NCBI RefSeq assembly: GCF_038396675.1
Contig: NC_088932.1
Span: 22,209,501-22,273,500, forward strand
Reading direction: 5' to 3'
DNA length: 64,000 bases
DNA from: Hydra vulgaris
Lineage: Eukaryota; Cnidaria; Hydrozoa; Anthoathecata; Hydridae
Shown here: positions 39,893 to 51,487 of the stretch, piece after piece
Layout of the letters: the number at the start of each line of letters is the position of its first letter
Numbering within the stretch: the stretch's first letter is position 1
Translations under genes and position numbers: made by a program
Notes under the pieces: model-generated
What the model was told of the DNA's origin: nothing
The model's input: only the letters and a program-made list of their open reading frames with translations
Databases searched by the model: none

Positions 39893-41061
39893 AAATTTGG
39901 CATGATCCATAAATATATCCCCAAATGCATCCTCTACATCCACAAATACATCCTTTACATTTCTAAATTTATTGAAACATGCTAGGCGTTTCGGAGATCC
40001 ACGAGCAAATGCGATGAATGATTGTTGTCCATCAAACAAATTAACAAAGTTGTGCTCTTGATGTAAACCCCATATAACGCTCCTCAAAATTAAATTTTTC
40101 ATTAACACGGTGAATGCAGATCGAAACTTGTTCATTCGCGGACATATCCGTTGTTTCATCGGCCATCAAACTATAGAATTGTGACTCCTTTATACTTCAT
40201 ATAGCTTATGAAGCGTTACATTGGCAAAGTCTTGTAGGATTTTGTTTTCAATTTCAGGTGAGAGCCACATTTGCTTTTCAGGACAATTCAACCATTTTTT
40301 CACCTCTAGAGAATCTTCTTCTCGTAATTTGAGATTTCTCGTAATTTTTTTTATGTAAAAGTTAGAAATAATTTCAACGTTTCCACAAATGGCAAGACCT
40401 CGCGTTCCCTAATATATTAAGAAGAAACATATAGTTATCCAGTAAACAAATTTAATGATTAATAGTTAATCTAAATTTTTCTTAAACAAAACTGAGAAAC
40501 TACCGAATAAAAAAGAGTTGTAAATATTTTGGATAAAATCTTTATCCATCACTTCTTTCTTCAGGTGTTGATTAAGCTGCTGGATAACGGTCGATTCCAG
40601 TGTTGCTGAGGCTATCATACTAACGGACGCCCTATGGAGTTCAGGTCGCTTGTGAGAAGCAAAAAATTATTAACGGTTTCTTTCACTTAGAAAATCTGTC
40701 TAAAATAAAAGCTTCGTACAAATCTTTTTTTCTTGAATTACTTGGAAAAGGCATTTTCATTTGGGTAGCTTTGATGCAAGTGGAACATGACTTTTACATG
40801 ACTGCGAAAAAAAAAAAAAATTTTTTTTTCGCAGTCATGTGAAACCCATTTATGTTTTTCAATACAGCTTTGTTGAAATTTCCTTCCTTTTTTTGATGGA
40901 CATGATGACTGCCTTTAACAAGAAGGTCAAGGCTGCTCTGTGACTTTACTAAACTGTTATGAGTATTATCTTGGAAGTTGTTAGCATTTTCAGATTTAAA
41001 AAAGGTGCAAGTGTTTCAACTTGATTTTCTTTTCTTGAAAAGTATTCACTAATCTTCTTCA
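39893..41061 (-). pseudogene. DUF4371-type hAT transposase, broken
   Basis: Starts at the ATG at 41061 with MKKISEYFSRKENQVETLAP, typical of this hAT branch. After a frame change: SSLDLLVKGSHHVHQKKEGN, then a palindrome inserted at 40796-40840. Further on, LEVKKWLNCPEKQMWLSPEI (about 40310-40250) and then SLMADETTDMSANEQVSICI (about 40175-40110), which carries the first catalytic Asp of the hAT RNase-H fold. The rest of the catalytic core is degenerate or missing to 39893. The C-terminal dimerisation region is absent. Frameshifts and stops make it dead. Confidence 0.8.
40796..40840. repeat. 20-bp perfect inverted repeat, 5-bp loop
   Basis: ACATGACTGCGAAAAAAAAA at 40796-40815 is mirrored at 40821-40840. 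It interrupts the hAT pseudogene and could be a small foldback insertion or an inverted duplication. Confidence 0.85.
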
Positions 41062-43124
41062 TTGTACAACGTACAAGTTTTTTAATTGAAACAAAAAAGA
41101 TTTATAAATAATGAATACAAATAATACTGCCAAAGTTATCAATTCTGTACGCAAGAAAAAAAAAACAACTAAACAAACGTTTAACTCACAAAACTATCAG
41201 TTCTTTAGTTTTTTTAGTTGCGTTTGTTTGCTTTTTGCAACGTTTTTACCGATCTCAAACTGCTTTGAGAGTCATCGTGAGCGTGGGATTTCTAAAATTC
41301 GACATAATAACTTTGAAACAAGCTTGAACTTAAATGACCATAAGTTTTGAAAATGAGCATAAGTAGTTACCTATTTGCGGAAATATTTCTATTGTTTTTT
41401 AATTATTATTTTTATTATTGTTTAAATATATTATGGTTTTTATGTTTTTAAATAATTTTAAACGCTTGTGAATTTTTCCTAGTGGGGCTAGGCCCAAGCG
41501 ACAATTTTCCGGATGGGGCTCGATCACCCGAACGCAAGCGCTTTCTACGTCTATAAATGCATTAGGAAAAAACAAGTTAAATTAAAAAGTCAATTTTTGT
41601 CATTTGGTACGCTTTTGCATCAAGTACTTACAAGGTATAATAACTTATAAGATATAATAATTTAATACAATAACTTATAGAATTTATATAAATACATTTT
41701 CAACATTTGGACCTCTCCCCCCTCCCTCTTTACAACATAGTAACACTTTAGTAACAAGTCCCGTACGAGTCGTCACAAATCAACGAACCTCTCTTCCCCT
41801 ATCCTAGAGCATGACGTTATTTACGGACGACCCCTTACTAAAACAAAATCGCCAGTAATATACCTAAATATATATACGGTAATATACCTAAATATATTTA
41901 CGGACGACCCCGACGTTATTACGGGCGACTAAAACAAAATTGGTTGTTTTATTTAATTAGCTTTTGCGCTTCCTTCGTGGAAACTATTTCCAAATTTAAT
42001 GTGAATGAAAAAATAAAATAACGCTTTTTGAATAATCTCTTAAAACTTGTTTTATTTTTAATATAAATGAGGTATTAGTTACGAATTTAATTGTTCTGAA
42101 GTGCAATTACGATGTTTTGTTGTTTTATCAAAGTGTGCATATCTTTTTTATAATAGTGTTTCTCTTTTTCGATTTTTAAATTTTACTAGGCAAGAATTTT
42201 TTTTTTCGCTCGGCACGAATAATTTTTTTTTCATTTTTTGACTTTTTTGCTTTTTCTTTGGCTTTGTTTTTATTCTGAATTTCAAGATTTAAAGTCGAAA
42301 CATTGATCTATCGACAGTAAAACAGTAGTTAACAGTTTTCTCTTGCAGAATTTACTTTTTCAAAGTAGTCTCGTGTACTTTCTTTTTTTTTTGATGCTCA
42401 ATAAAATGATAAACTATTTTTTTTAATTTTAATTGGAGCTCCCTTTTTAAAGTCTAAACAGACTATTTTGCATAACATTTTTTAGCCGTATTAATTTTAG
42501 TTTTTTTTTTTACTTTACAAGTATAAACTTCAAAAATATAGAAAAATTGAACTATTTTTTTTTGGCTAAACGAAATCATTGAAACGAACGGAAAGATCAT
42601 TATCACATTTCACATCTCACCGCGAGCATATCACATTTTGTTATCGTAAGCTATACTTGTTAAGGACGATGCAATTTAACATTTTCATACGGCCAAAAAT
42701 ACATACATTATTAATATATTATTATTATCATGGACAAATAATAGATACAAAAGCACCTAAAGGGCTTAGTAGTTACAGTATAGTTAATCAAATCAATTAG
42801 ATGCAGAGGCAACAAAATACTGATGCAATTAATGTCTTTAAAATTGGTTTTAAAATTGATAAAATATAAGTGATTAAGTCAAATACTAAAAATAAAACTC
42901 GTATTTGTTTATGCTATTTGATGCGTCAATGAGTGAAATTCGTCAATCAACTGTTTCAAGTGTTAAGTAAAGAGTTTATTTAAGATGCTATAATAAAGGT
43001 GTCAGAACCAAAATATTTACTGTTATATTAAATCTTTTTTTAACAAAACTGTACTAAACACTATTTATCTTGATAATTTATAAGAAAAAAGAAAAAAGAA
43101 TTGGATTTTCAAAATCGCCATTTT
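41062..43124. other. Intergenic; repeat ends but no gene
   Basis: 41475-41540 is GC-richer (TAGTGGGGCTAGGCCCAAGC) and may be the end of the DUF4371 hAT element. 41700-41940 has a pyrimidine-rich run, GTACGAGTCGTCACAAA (41763), and two copies each of TTACGGACGACCCC and GGTAATATACCTAAATATAT. The ORFs at 41111 and 42579 show no domain. Confidence 0.45.
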
Positions 43125-43210
43125 CCCAACCGGCATTTGGTCCTAAAAAGACATTCAGAACGTCTTTTAACGTTCATAAAACGTCTTTTTAGGACCAAAT
43201 GCCGGCTGGG
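43125..43210. mobile_element. Foldback MITE, second type
   Basis: CCCAACCGGCATTTGGTCCT and AAAAAGAC on the left mirror the right arm (ending AGGACCAAATGCCGGCTGGG) with one mismatch over 28 bp. The loop contains ACGTCTTTTAACGT. Similar in design to 9664-9761. Confidence 0.75.
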
Positions 43211-43872
43211 TTGATAACTACGACTTTTGGTTAAAATTTGAAACGCACGATAGGAAAGTTAGTTCTTCTTGGAGCATTTTAATAGCCTTAAAAATATAAT
43301 ATTTTAGTTTATGAACAAGACTTTTAATATTAGGAAAAAAAAGCATCATTTTTAAATGTCTAACCGAAAAATCCAGATAACCTAAAACTGATCTTGATTT
43401 TAACTTGTTTTATTTAAGCCTCATTATTTTTAAAACGTCTAATAATGTCATGAAAAACAAAGAAATAAAAAATAACAAAAAAACAAAAAAAAAATCAAAC
43501 AAACAACAACAACAATAACAAAAATGTTACATTTAAACAGCTTTATGTAGAAACATTACTAATCTAATTTATAGTAAAACTTTAAACAAATATTCAGAGA
43601 GAGTTTATGTAAAAAGAGGAGGTTAAAAAAATGTATCTCTGCACGTTGTAAGGCAATTTGTTAAGATACTATAAACAACAAAAGAATTAACAAAAGCACG
43701 CAATAAAATCTGTTTAAACACATTTTAACAACTGTAACGTAAATAAATAAACATTTTAATTATCTAGGAAATAGCTTTACCCAGCTTTTAGCACCTAGTT
43801 TCCAATCTTTTGTTTAGCAATATTGTTTCTTAAAACAATATATATAAAATGGTAACGAATTGTTTTTAAACT
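43211..43872. other. Upstream flank of the cystatin gene
   Basis: AT-rich with A-runs near 43470-43520. No element or other gene recognised. Confidence 0.45.
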
Positions 43873-43880
43873 TATATAAA
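43873..43880 (+). promoter_or_regulatory. Probable TATA box of the cystatin gene
   Basis: TATATAAA lies 52 nt before the cystatin start codon, which would place transcription start about 43900-43910. In such AT-rich DNA a chance match is possible. Confidence 0.45.
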
Positions 43881-43931
43881 TACTGATACAAAGTTGACAA
43901 AGTATTAACGGAGTTTCGTGAAATAGGCACA

Positions 43932-44508
43932 ATGAATTCAGTTATTGTTTTTATTGCGCTGATTGGGTTGTCTCTCGGACTACCCGGAGGAAAAGTGCAA
44001 CTCACAGAAAAACAAATTGAAGATCTTGAATCTGAAAACGGAGCATTTTCTGTAGGTTTAAACGTGGCAATTGGAAAACTTAACGATGGCAATGCTAAAT
44101 ATCGGTATGATGAAAAATTGTTAACGAATGTTTAATGTTTTACATATTTCTTGATATATGATTGTATGTATATATACTATATGTATTTATATATTTTCTA
44201 TACGTATATATATTGCATGTATATTTATTCACATATTTATAAAAATTTCTTTATTTAGACAAGTAAGAGACAAGATTATTGGTGCAACTTCACAAGTTGT
44301 TGCAGGTATTCGGTATGAAGTTAACGTGAAAGTTGTCGAATCGGTTTGCGAAAACTTACCAATTAACTCAAATTTTATGACAACAAAAGAATGTCCTGCT
44401 AAAGAGCAATCTGAAGAAAAAGTCTGTAAAGTTTCTATTTGGTACCGTCCTTGGCTTATCCAAACAATGGACTCTTTAATTGTTAACACCTCATGTAAAT
44501 CAGAATAA
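43932..44508 (+). CDS. Secreted type-2-like cystatin (cysteine-protease inhibitor), two exons
   Basis: Inhibits papain-like cysteine proteases by blocking the active-site cleft. Exon 1 is 43932-44104 and exon 2 is 44259-44508. The intron uses GTATGA and TTATTTAG and splits an Arg codon. The product is 140 residues. Residues 1-16 (MNSVIVFIALIGLSLG) form a signal peptide, so it is secreted or lysosomal. Gly19-Gly20 give the N-terminal inhibitory segment, QVVAG at 70-74 is the first binding hairpin and PW at 122-123 the second. Four Cys (88, 103, 114, 137) fit the two disulphides of secreted cystatins. Size and motif spacing are normal and nothing is broken. AATAAA overlaps the stop (44504-44509). 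It is the one convincing host gene in the window. Confidence 0.93.
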
Positions 44509-44779
44509 AAATGCTTTCTTTTAAGCAACTCATAAATTTTTAGAGATTTATAATTTTTGAAGTTTTTTGTTTTAAACGAAAAAGTACGTACACTTTTGGA
44601 ACTTCTTCCGAACTTTTTGTCTTCACAACTAAAAAAGTTTTAATTTAGAAAAAATTGTGTAAATTAAGAAATATTCTTTAAATTAGAGCGTGGGTCTTTT
44701 AAAGTTGATCATACCCGACCCCATCCATTACTTTATCGAACGTTTTTTTCAGATCCCTCCTCCTCCTAATCTTCCTTAG
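44509..44779. other. 3' flank of the cystatin gene
   Basis: AT-rich with CCTCCTCCT at 44757. Nothing recognised. Confidence 0.5.
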
Positions 44780-44789
44780 ATACTTTATA

Positions 44790-44900
44790 CTTGAGATGCC
44801 ACGAATAGTGATTTTGCCGAATACCAAATACCGAATATTTGGCTTGATTCTCCGCCGAATAGCCAAATATTCGGCGGCCGAATATTCGGTAACACTTTGA
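44790..44900. mobile_element. hAT end with GCCGAATATTCGGC subterminal repeats
   Basis: CCGAATA or its complement occurs at least six times within about 100 bp, including the palindromic GCCAAATATTCGGCGGCCGA. Dense short repeats of this kind mark the ends of hAT elements. No matching second end was found. Confidence 0.55.
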
Positions 44901-44971
44901 AATTTTCACGGGTGACAATTTCCGACCTGCATAAGTAAAGTAAATACCGGAGTCATACAACGGGTAATTAA

Positions 44972-46362
44972 TAGGGGTGCACCGATGCCTACTTTTGGCC
45001 GATGCCGATGCCAATGCCAATGCCGATAGGTACAGGCCGTTGCCGATGCATCGGCCGATGCATCGGCATCGGCCCTGAAACTGGATATATGATGGAAATA
45101 TACACCTGAATGGAAATGCCACATTCCATTCATGTGACGATGAAAGCAACATTTTGAAATTGTAATTGTTGAAGTTTATTTTCCATTTATTTCTTTATTG
45201 TTCTCTTGACAATTAGAGCAATTACTTCAATTGAAAATGTTTATCTATTAAATGCTATTAAAGCAATTTTCTCTTCCAGTTCCCATTTATTCAAAGTATT
45301 GTTTCAATTAAACTTTTATTTCTCTCATCTAAAAAAGGAAGAAACGACGCAAAAAAAAAAAAAAAGAAATAAAAAATATAATAGAAGAGTTGAAAAAAGA
45401 TTTTATCTCAAGGTTTTCCAGCTATAAATATAACAAAAACTTGAACATATCTACAGTTTTAGATCAAAGATTCAAACTTAGTTATGCCATATCAGATGAT
45501 GAGAAAGACACAATAAAATCAAATATTCAAGAGAAATACATGAACCTAAATAAAACTGATATTGCAGATTGCCTTTTAACTACAGACAACTTAACTCAAT
45601 CAGATAATGAAACAAACACTTCATCTGAATCAACCCAAGAACCTAGCTCTCCACTCAAAAAATTAAAAATGGCAGAAAACATATACAATTTCTATCAAGT
45701 TTCAAAAGCACCTCTTGACACTGAATTAACAAAATCAAAAAAAGTAAAGAACTGAAAAAAACTTTCAACAGAGGAACAAATTTATTTAGAGAAAAAGGAA
45801 AAAATGTTAGTTAAAATGATTTTTAAATAAGAACTTTGATAACTTTTTGTTCTTTTCTAAATTATAATAAATCATTATAGATAAAACTAAATTCTAAATT
45901 ATCATAAACAAATAAAAATTGAAAAATAAAATGAAATATAATAATTTTACTAATATTCATTAATATTTAACAACTTTTAATAATAAAAATTCGTACTTTA
46001 CATTTTAGTTTAGTTTTAATATTTTTTGTTTACTTACTTTTCTTTAGAACTGATGAAATAAACTTTTACTTATCACTGCCTAATCTGCATCAAAAAGAAT
46101 GTCCATATAAATGGTGGGGAAATTACAAAAATACATGTATAAAGAAACACTCAAGTAGCAATAATATTTTAGACCTCTCATACCTTGCCAAAAAATATTT
46201 AGGAGCTCCGCCTTCTTCTGTGTTCAGTGAAAGATTGTTTAGTACTGGGGGAAATATTTATGAATCGACACGGTCCCGACTAACTGCAGAACAATGAGAA
46301 AATCTAGCTTTTGTGCATGCGAATTGGAAATTTTTTGGAGAAACGGAAACAAAAAAATAGAT
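44972..46362 (+). mobile_element. hAT element, left end plus broken transposase
   Basis: The left end TAGGGGTGCACCGATGCC (44972) is typical of a widespread hAT group, followed by about nine CCGATGC/GCATCGG subterminal repeats to 45075. A plus-strand transposase remnant follows. I could not find the right end, so the element is probably truncated on that side. Confidence 0.75.
45330..46362 (+). pseudogene. hAT transposase, broken
   Basis: ORF 45390-45755 contains NISTVLDQRFKLSYAISDDE, the conserved 'LDPRFKL' block of hAT transposases. It is preceded in a shifted frame by EIKNIIEELKKDFISRF. After a non-coding gap (45756-46070, possibly an intron), the frame with CPYKWWGNYKN, LSYLAKKYLGAPPSSVFSER and LFSTGGNIYESTRSRLTAEQ (46095-46297) gives the C-terminal dimerisation region. 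A stop replaces the next residue after 'AEQ' (46297), followed by ENLAFVHANW. The N-terminal BED finger and the catalytic Asp region are missing, so it cannot work. Confidence 0.85.
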
Positions 46363-47205
46363 TCACAGTTTTATATAATATATTTTATTACTTTTCATAA
46401 CATAATAAAAATTTATATTTATTTTTATCATGACGCAAGTTGGTCTATTATGTTTTAAATACTTTATGTTTATATTTTTTAAATGTGCATTTCTTGATTT
46501 TAAACTTCTTTGTAGAGTTTTGGATCCATAAGTTGTATAATTAATGTACTAAATTATAAGAAAACTCTAAAAAAGTAGAGAGCCCTGTTAAAAGCACTCA
46601 AAAATTTTTAGTTTAGTAGTTGCATATATGCCTATATAATAACTTATTATTAATTAGTTAGACTTATACATTGTATTTATGTTTACGGCGTAATTCTATG
46701 TTTGGATATAATATAGAAACACATAGTCTCAACCTAGAGAAAATTATTATAAAGACATGTTATATATCGTTGGAAAGCTTATTCTTTCTTCTTTTAAATA
46801 AGTAATTGATATATTTTTTTTATTTTGGGGAAAAAAAGTTGCGACGTCACAAAGATTAGCAGAAAGGCACGAAAATTGACGTTTTTTGGCAAAAAAATAT
46901 CATTCTATTAATCAAGTAAATGTAATATATCTTTTATATTTATTACTCCAAAATATTAGTAGCTGGTTTGATGAACTGAAAGCTAAATAAAAACTAAAAG
47001 TATGATATAAGGGTGGAGGGGGACCATTTTTTAAAAATTTTTCGAAAATTTGACGTAAAGATGTGTACATAAAACAAATATTCATCTATTATATATTAAT
47101 ACTGTTAAACGTGATTATTCGGTAAAGTTACCGAGATAATGTTAAACATATTTACAAAGAAGTTTATCTTGGAAACTCCTAAAAATGCAACAAAGTGAAT
47201 CAAAA
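46363..47205. other. Intergenic, nothing coding recognised
   Basis: AT-rich. A G-rich patch GGGTGGAGGGGGACC at 47008-47022 could be the end of the element that carries the next pseudogene. Confidence 0.4.
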
Positions 47206-47211
47206 TTGAAT

Positions 47212-49545
47212 TTATGTAGAAACATCTAAGAAGTGACGGTCATCGGCTGGTTCATTTTCTTTGTCTATTTTTTCCACATTTGTGCAGCTAATTCCAAGAC
47301 AGGTAAAACAGGATGGAGTGCATTGAAGTCCCATCTTTCTGCAGGAGCATCGACTTGAACATGAGTTTTTACACACACATCGAACAATCTTTAGGATATC
47401 CTCTGGACCTGCGTTTTCGTCTGGTGCTATTGGTGAGTACATAAAGCCATTTTATTGCCATCCCCAATTAAGTGGGTCACTTTTACTGTCACTTAGACAT
47501 CTTCAAATACACATTTAATGGTGTACTCTCAATCCGAGGTAGTAAGCATGTAAGCCCGATCAGAGTTTACCATTTCCTCGTACTTTTGCTTTTGTATTTG
47601 TTGTAAATTTGATGTTGAGCAATGTAACAGCTGAAAGAAACAAACTGATGCATATCCAATCTCATCAGGCAATTTACATTGTGGTAAAAAATATTTGCTG
47701 CACCGCTCAAATCTTTGGCTTCAAACTTTCAAAAAATTGAAGTCTTTCCAAAGTTGCGAATTGCTGATATTGTATCACGGCCAGTAAACGCGTGCGCAAA
47801 AAGAATACATCAAAAGGGCTATGAGAATCAAACCATGATTTAATTTTCTGAAAATATTTAGAGTCACGCTTGATCCTTCCCGCACAAAGTTCTTTATATT
47901 CTTCTCGGTGAATGCATGCTAATTCATCCACTGATTGTAAATATAAATGTAATCATTTTGTATAATTATTGTGCCCATTCGAAGCAAGTGCTTTGCATAC
48001 ATTTTGTTGTAGCAATATGTAAGTTCTAGTTACTAATTATTTCCGCTTGAATAAACTCTTGTTCAATAAAATATATAGTGAATATAGTATAGCCATAATT
48101 TTGCTATTCGTGATTTCGCTATGTATTCTTCTTGCTTTTCTTCAAATAATAGAATTAACTTCTTTTGAAGCTCAGTATTATCATTTTTATTATGCATATT
48201 TGAATTGTACATTAATATAATTTTAGCCTTTTCTTAATCGCTTCTTTTATTCCAAATTTCCTCCAGCAACATAGATAAGATAGCCAATACAGCAAACATA
48301 TGTCCTCGAAGACAACGAGCAATTGCCTTTCCAGAAAACATATGGTTGACTGTTACGGAAGCGTAAACAGTTTCAAGAGCAGTTTTCAATCCACTTCCTT
48401 CCATCAATGTTCCGATAGCTCCAAGAAAACTCATTAGCTGATGGAATCTATCAATTCTAATAAAAACGTTCATTTTCTTTGAAGCTGCAATTTCATAGAC
48501 TTTGACATAAAGCTGTTGATCAAATGTCACACAGGGTATTCCAAGTTGTAGCTTTTCTAACTTTTTTACAATAAAACTTAACAAGGATTATAGCGCATTG
48601 AAACCAGTTATTAGTAAGTTGATTACAGGAAGCATGTTTACTTTAGATATAGGTAGGACATTATTAACTTGACAACTCATATAGGCAGCCCAACTAGGGC
48701 AATGTAATTCAAAGATATATGACATGTTCCTAAGTATATCGAACAAATTTGGCTTTAAAGTGACCTTAAATGAAAGAAAAATGAAAAGTTAACCATGGTT
48801 GGCTCATATCATCAAAATAAATTTTATCTATAGAAGTTTTTATTATATTTTAAATATGAAAATTCAACACTTTATTTTTTGAAACACTACTAAGCCTAGT
48901 TATGTAAATACCTTTGTAAATTCTTGAATATTATTTTTTTTATTCGAAATAAAACCGGAACGTCAGAGCTGTAAAACTGAGCGATTTTAATCTGATTGTC
49001 AAAATTTATGTTGAACCAATTATCTTTTCTATCCTTAGGTAATCTTTTCTTATTTGTGTGCCCAATAAAATTTCCATTTGCAATTGATATAGAACCTACT
49101 TCGTGATGTGTGTTTTACCATCGATTGTCGCTAAATCATGATCTGTGTTATCCCTAACAAATTGAATAGATGTTGTACCTTCAAGGCAAAGTATATCATT
49201 AATTTTGTCGTGTTTCTCTATGTTCTGCTTGTAACGAATTACCAAAATAAGTTTTGTTTTTCTTTGTATTCTATATTGCTATGTGTGAAGTATAGATTTT
49301 TCAAAAGATATATACAACTAAAATTATTACTAAATAAACAAACCTTGTCATAACTTGGTACAAAACCCAGTTTTCGAAGAAAGTGTATTATCAACGGTAG
49401 CGGTTACTCCTAACTGCATTGGGATTATTGATTGTGGCCTCGATGCGGAAAATAATGCTTGTGAAATTGACGTTTGTTTTAATGGTACAGAAACTATTTC
49501 TCCGTCTTACTCAGGGCTAGAGTATAAGTGTTGGCATGTGTGTGC
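47212..49545 (-). pseudogene. Unclassified transposon-like ORF with Cys-rich C-terminus, broken
   Basis: Read leftwards, the minus strand gives in order: ISQALFSASRPQSIIPMQLG (49500-49440), TIDGKTHHEVGSISIANG (49125-49070), FDNQIKIAQFYSSDVPVLF (49000-48950), CPSWAAYMS (48690), the ORF 48584-48234 with IPCVTFDQQLYVKVYEIAAS and FHQLMSFLGAIGTLMEGSGL, the ORF 47931-47707 and the ORF 47442-47212 ending in CVCKNSCSSRCSCRKMGLQC. The last part is a CXC-like zinc-binding cluster. I recognise this block order from repeated uncharacterised proteins in cnidarians and other animals, but I know no enzyme assignment. Stops and frameshifts divide it, so it is not functional. Confidence 0.6.
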
Positions 49546-49549
49546 ATAG

Positions 49550-50280
49550 AGAGACAATATACCCTCGACTCTCCTATACCACTCATCCTTTATTTCGCAT
49601 GTTGACAAACTTGGATCTTTTGTCAGAAAATTAATTTTTCTATTTGCGAGGTTAGAGTTTTCTTGTTCTATCTCCACATTTTAGAGTTTTAAGATAAAAC
49701 AATTTAAAAAACAAAAACTTTAGAAGACGTCATATAAAATAATTTTTAGTACTTATGTTTTCTCAGCAACTTTTTTGATTATAACTTAGGTTTCAATATC
49801 GTAGAAAAAACATTACTTTAAGGGACATAATCCAATAAATAACTCATTTTGTTCAAAAAGTAGATATAAAACAAAATAATTCAATCCTCGCAAATTGGTT
49901 AGCTGGCTAATTATGGATAACGATGATGCGGTATGGTTTTATTTATTCTTTTTAAAGTTTTTAACTATTCAAAAAAATTTTTTCAATAGCTATTTGAAGA
50001 CAACCCCCCCTCTCCTTTGAACGTACATACTTTATGGTTGACCCCTAATAAAAAAACATTTGTGAAGTATTTGCATTTCTTTATGAGTGTGGTTTCTTAA
50101 TAGCAGATCGTAGTTTCTCAGATTTATAATAATTTTTTTTTGTGCCGAATTTACCGGTTATTAGAGATATAAATACCGGTAACAAAATTATGGATTTTTA
50201 TTTGATTTACCGGTTCACTAGGAAACCGATTAATCGGTATTACAATATCTAGAGTAAACTGAAAAATTGAATGTTAAAAT
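49550..50280. other. Intergenic with repeat ends
   Basis: 50005-50045 has a C/T run and ACGTACATACTTTATGGTTG followed by ACCCC, like 25093 and 41815. 50147-50245 holds four TACCGGT/ACCGGTTA motifs, resembling a hAT subterminal region. Confidence 0.45.
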
Positions 50281-50282
50281 TA

Positions 50283-50372
50283 AATGCACTTCCGCGGTAC
50301 TCTGTGACAAGACCTTCTTTAGGTCGTCTTGGGGCACCTAAAATAACAAAATTAAAAAAAAAAATGCTTTGT
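50283..50372 (+). mobile_element. SINE fragment (3' body and tail)
   Basis: AAATGCACTTCCGCGGTACT through GGGGCACCTAAAATAACAAA, matching the 3' body and A-rich tail of the SINE at 15455-15645. The tRNA-like head is missing. Confidence 0.8.
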
Positions 50373-50439
50373 TGAATTTTTTTTTGAAACTATATTTATT
50401 ATTAAATAATATATTATTTACTAAAATATGTGTTGATTT

Positions 50440-51140
50440 TGTTATATAAGATTCTCACTAAAATTTTTGAAAATACAAGAAGAACAGATATAGAGCGATA
50501 GTTATTTACATTAGTTGCATCCCCACCTTTAAATATCGGCGTTAGTTTAAAATTCTCTGGAGAAAATAGAATAAATTATTAAATAAATAGAGTGCTTTTA
50601 ATAAAATTGCAAGAAAGTTGAAATCTTCGAATCCTATTGCTTTATTTGGTTTAATTGTTTTAAAAACTTCTGAAAAGACATTTTAATGCAATTAAGATTT
50701 GTTGTGTTTTTAGGTAAAAATTCAAAAGAATTACTAGTATATGGAATATTTTTTGATAAGTTAAACGCCGCTAAAAAAAAATGCTTATTTAATTTAATTG
50801 CTATCTCGCTTGGAACATATAAAATTGTATAATTAACTTTAATACCGTTAGGCAAAGCGCCTGATTTATTATTTGCTTTACCTGTGATTTCTCTTAAAAC
50901 CAAGTAAATTTTTTAATTGTTTTTTACAAGTCAAAAAAGTATTTAAAAAAAAAGTTGGTGGGCGATAACAACAACTTAAATGTATAATATTTATATTTCG
51001 ATTGTTAAAATGTTAATATTTCGATTGTTAAAATCTCTTTATCGTCGTCAGAAATGGTAAAGTCAAGCCTATTAATATACTGCAGGTTTTCTTTTATATA
51101 AATAAAAGTATCGCGCCGCATTTATTCGTTTTACACTTTT
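50440..51140 (-). mobile_element. CR1-like LINE fragment: endonuclease end to start of RT
   Basis: Minus strand, in order: GDTFIYIKENLQYINRLDFT and SDDDKEILTIEI (51115-51030), CCYRPPTFF (50975-50950, an endonuclease motif), the ORF 50903-50634 with FFLAAFNLSKNIPYTSNS, then LTPIFKGGDATNVNNYRSIS (50550-50490, first RT block) and VFSKILVRI. Frameshifts and stops throughout. Both the 5' start and the RT catalytic part are missing. The right part, 51140-51480, may hold more degenerate LINE sequence. Confidence 0.8.
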
Positions 51141-51487
51141 TCAAAATAATAGTTAAACTTGATAAAAAAAGTTTGAGTTAGAATTAGCTTTATTAGAATT
51201 ACACCAAATTACTGTAATGCATATTACATTAAATAATATCGAAAATATCCTCCATATCATTTAAAAAGCTTCAAAATTTTTGTTCATACTTCTTTTAAAA
51301 GTATGCAACACATTTAAATAGTCACGCTCAAGAAATCCTTTTATTTCATTGTTAAAAAAAATAATAAATGCAGTTTCTTTGCAAAGAATAAGCCTCACTA
51401 AAATAATTTAGATCTGGTTCAGAATATTCATTAACCACAAAACTATTTTTTAGAAAAAGTTTCTCGAAGTCATTTCAAAAATATTAA

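Noticed and set aside
43814-44528. Minus-strand ORFs of 92 and 99 codons
   Set aside because: Mirror the two cystatin exons. The plus-strand reading has signal peptide, QVVAG, PW and paired Cys.
44906-45152. Minus-strand ORFs rich in Ala, Asp and His
   Set aside because: Translations of the GATGCC subterminal repeats of a hAT end.
45206-45427. Plus-strand Lys-rich ORF of 73 codons
   Set aside because: Runs through a poly(A) tract. Another frame here continues the hAT transposase.
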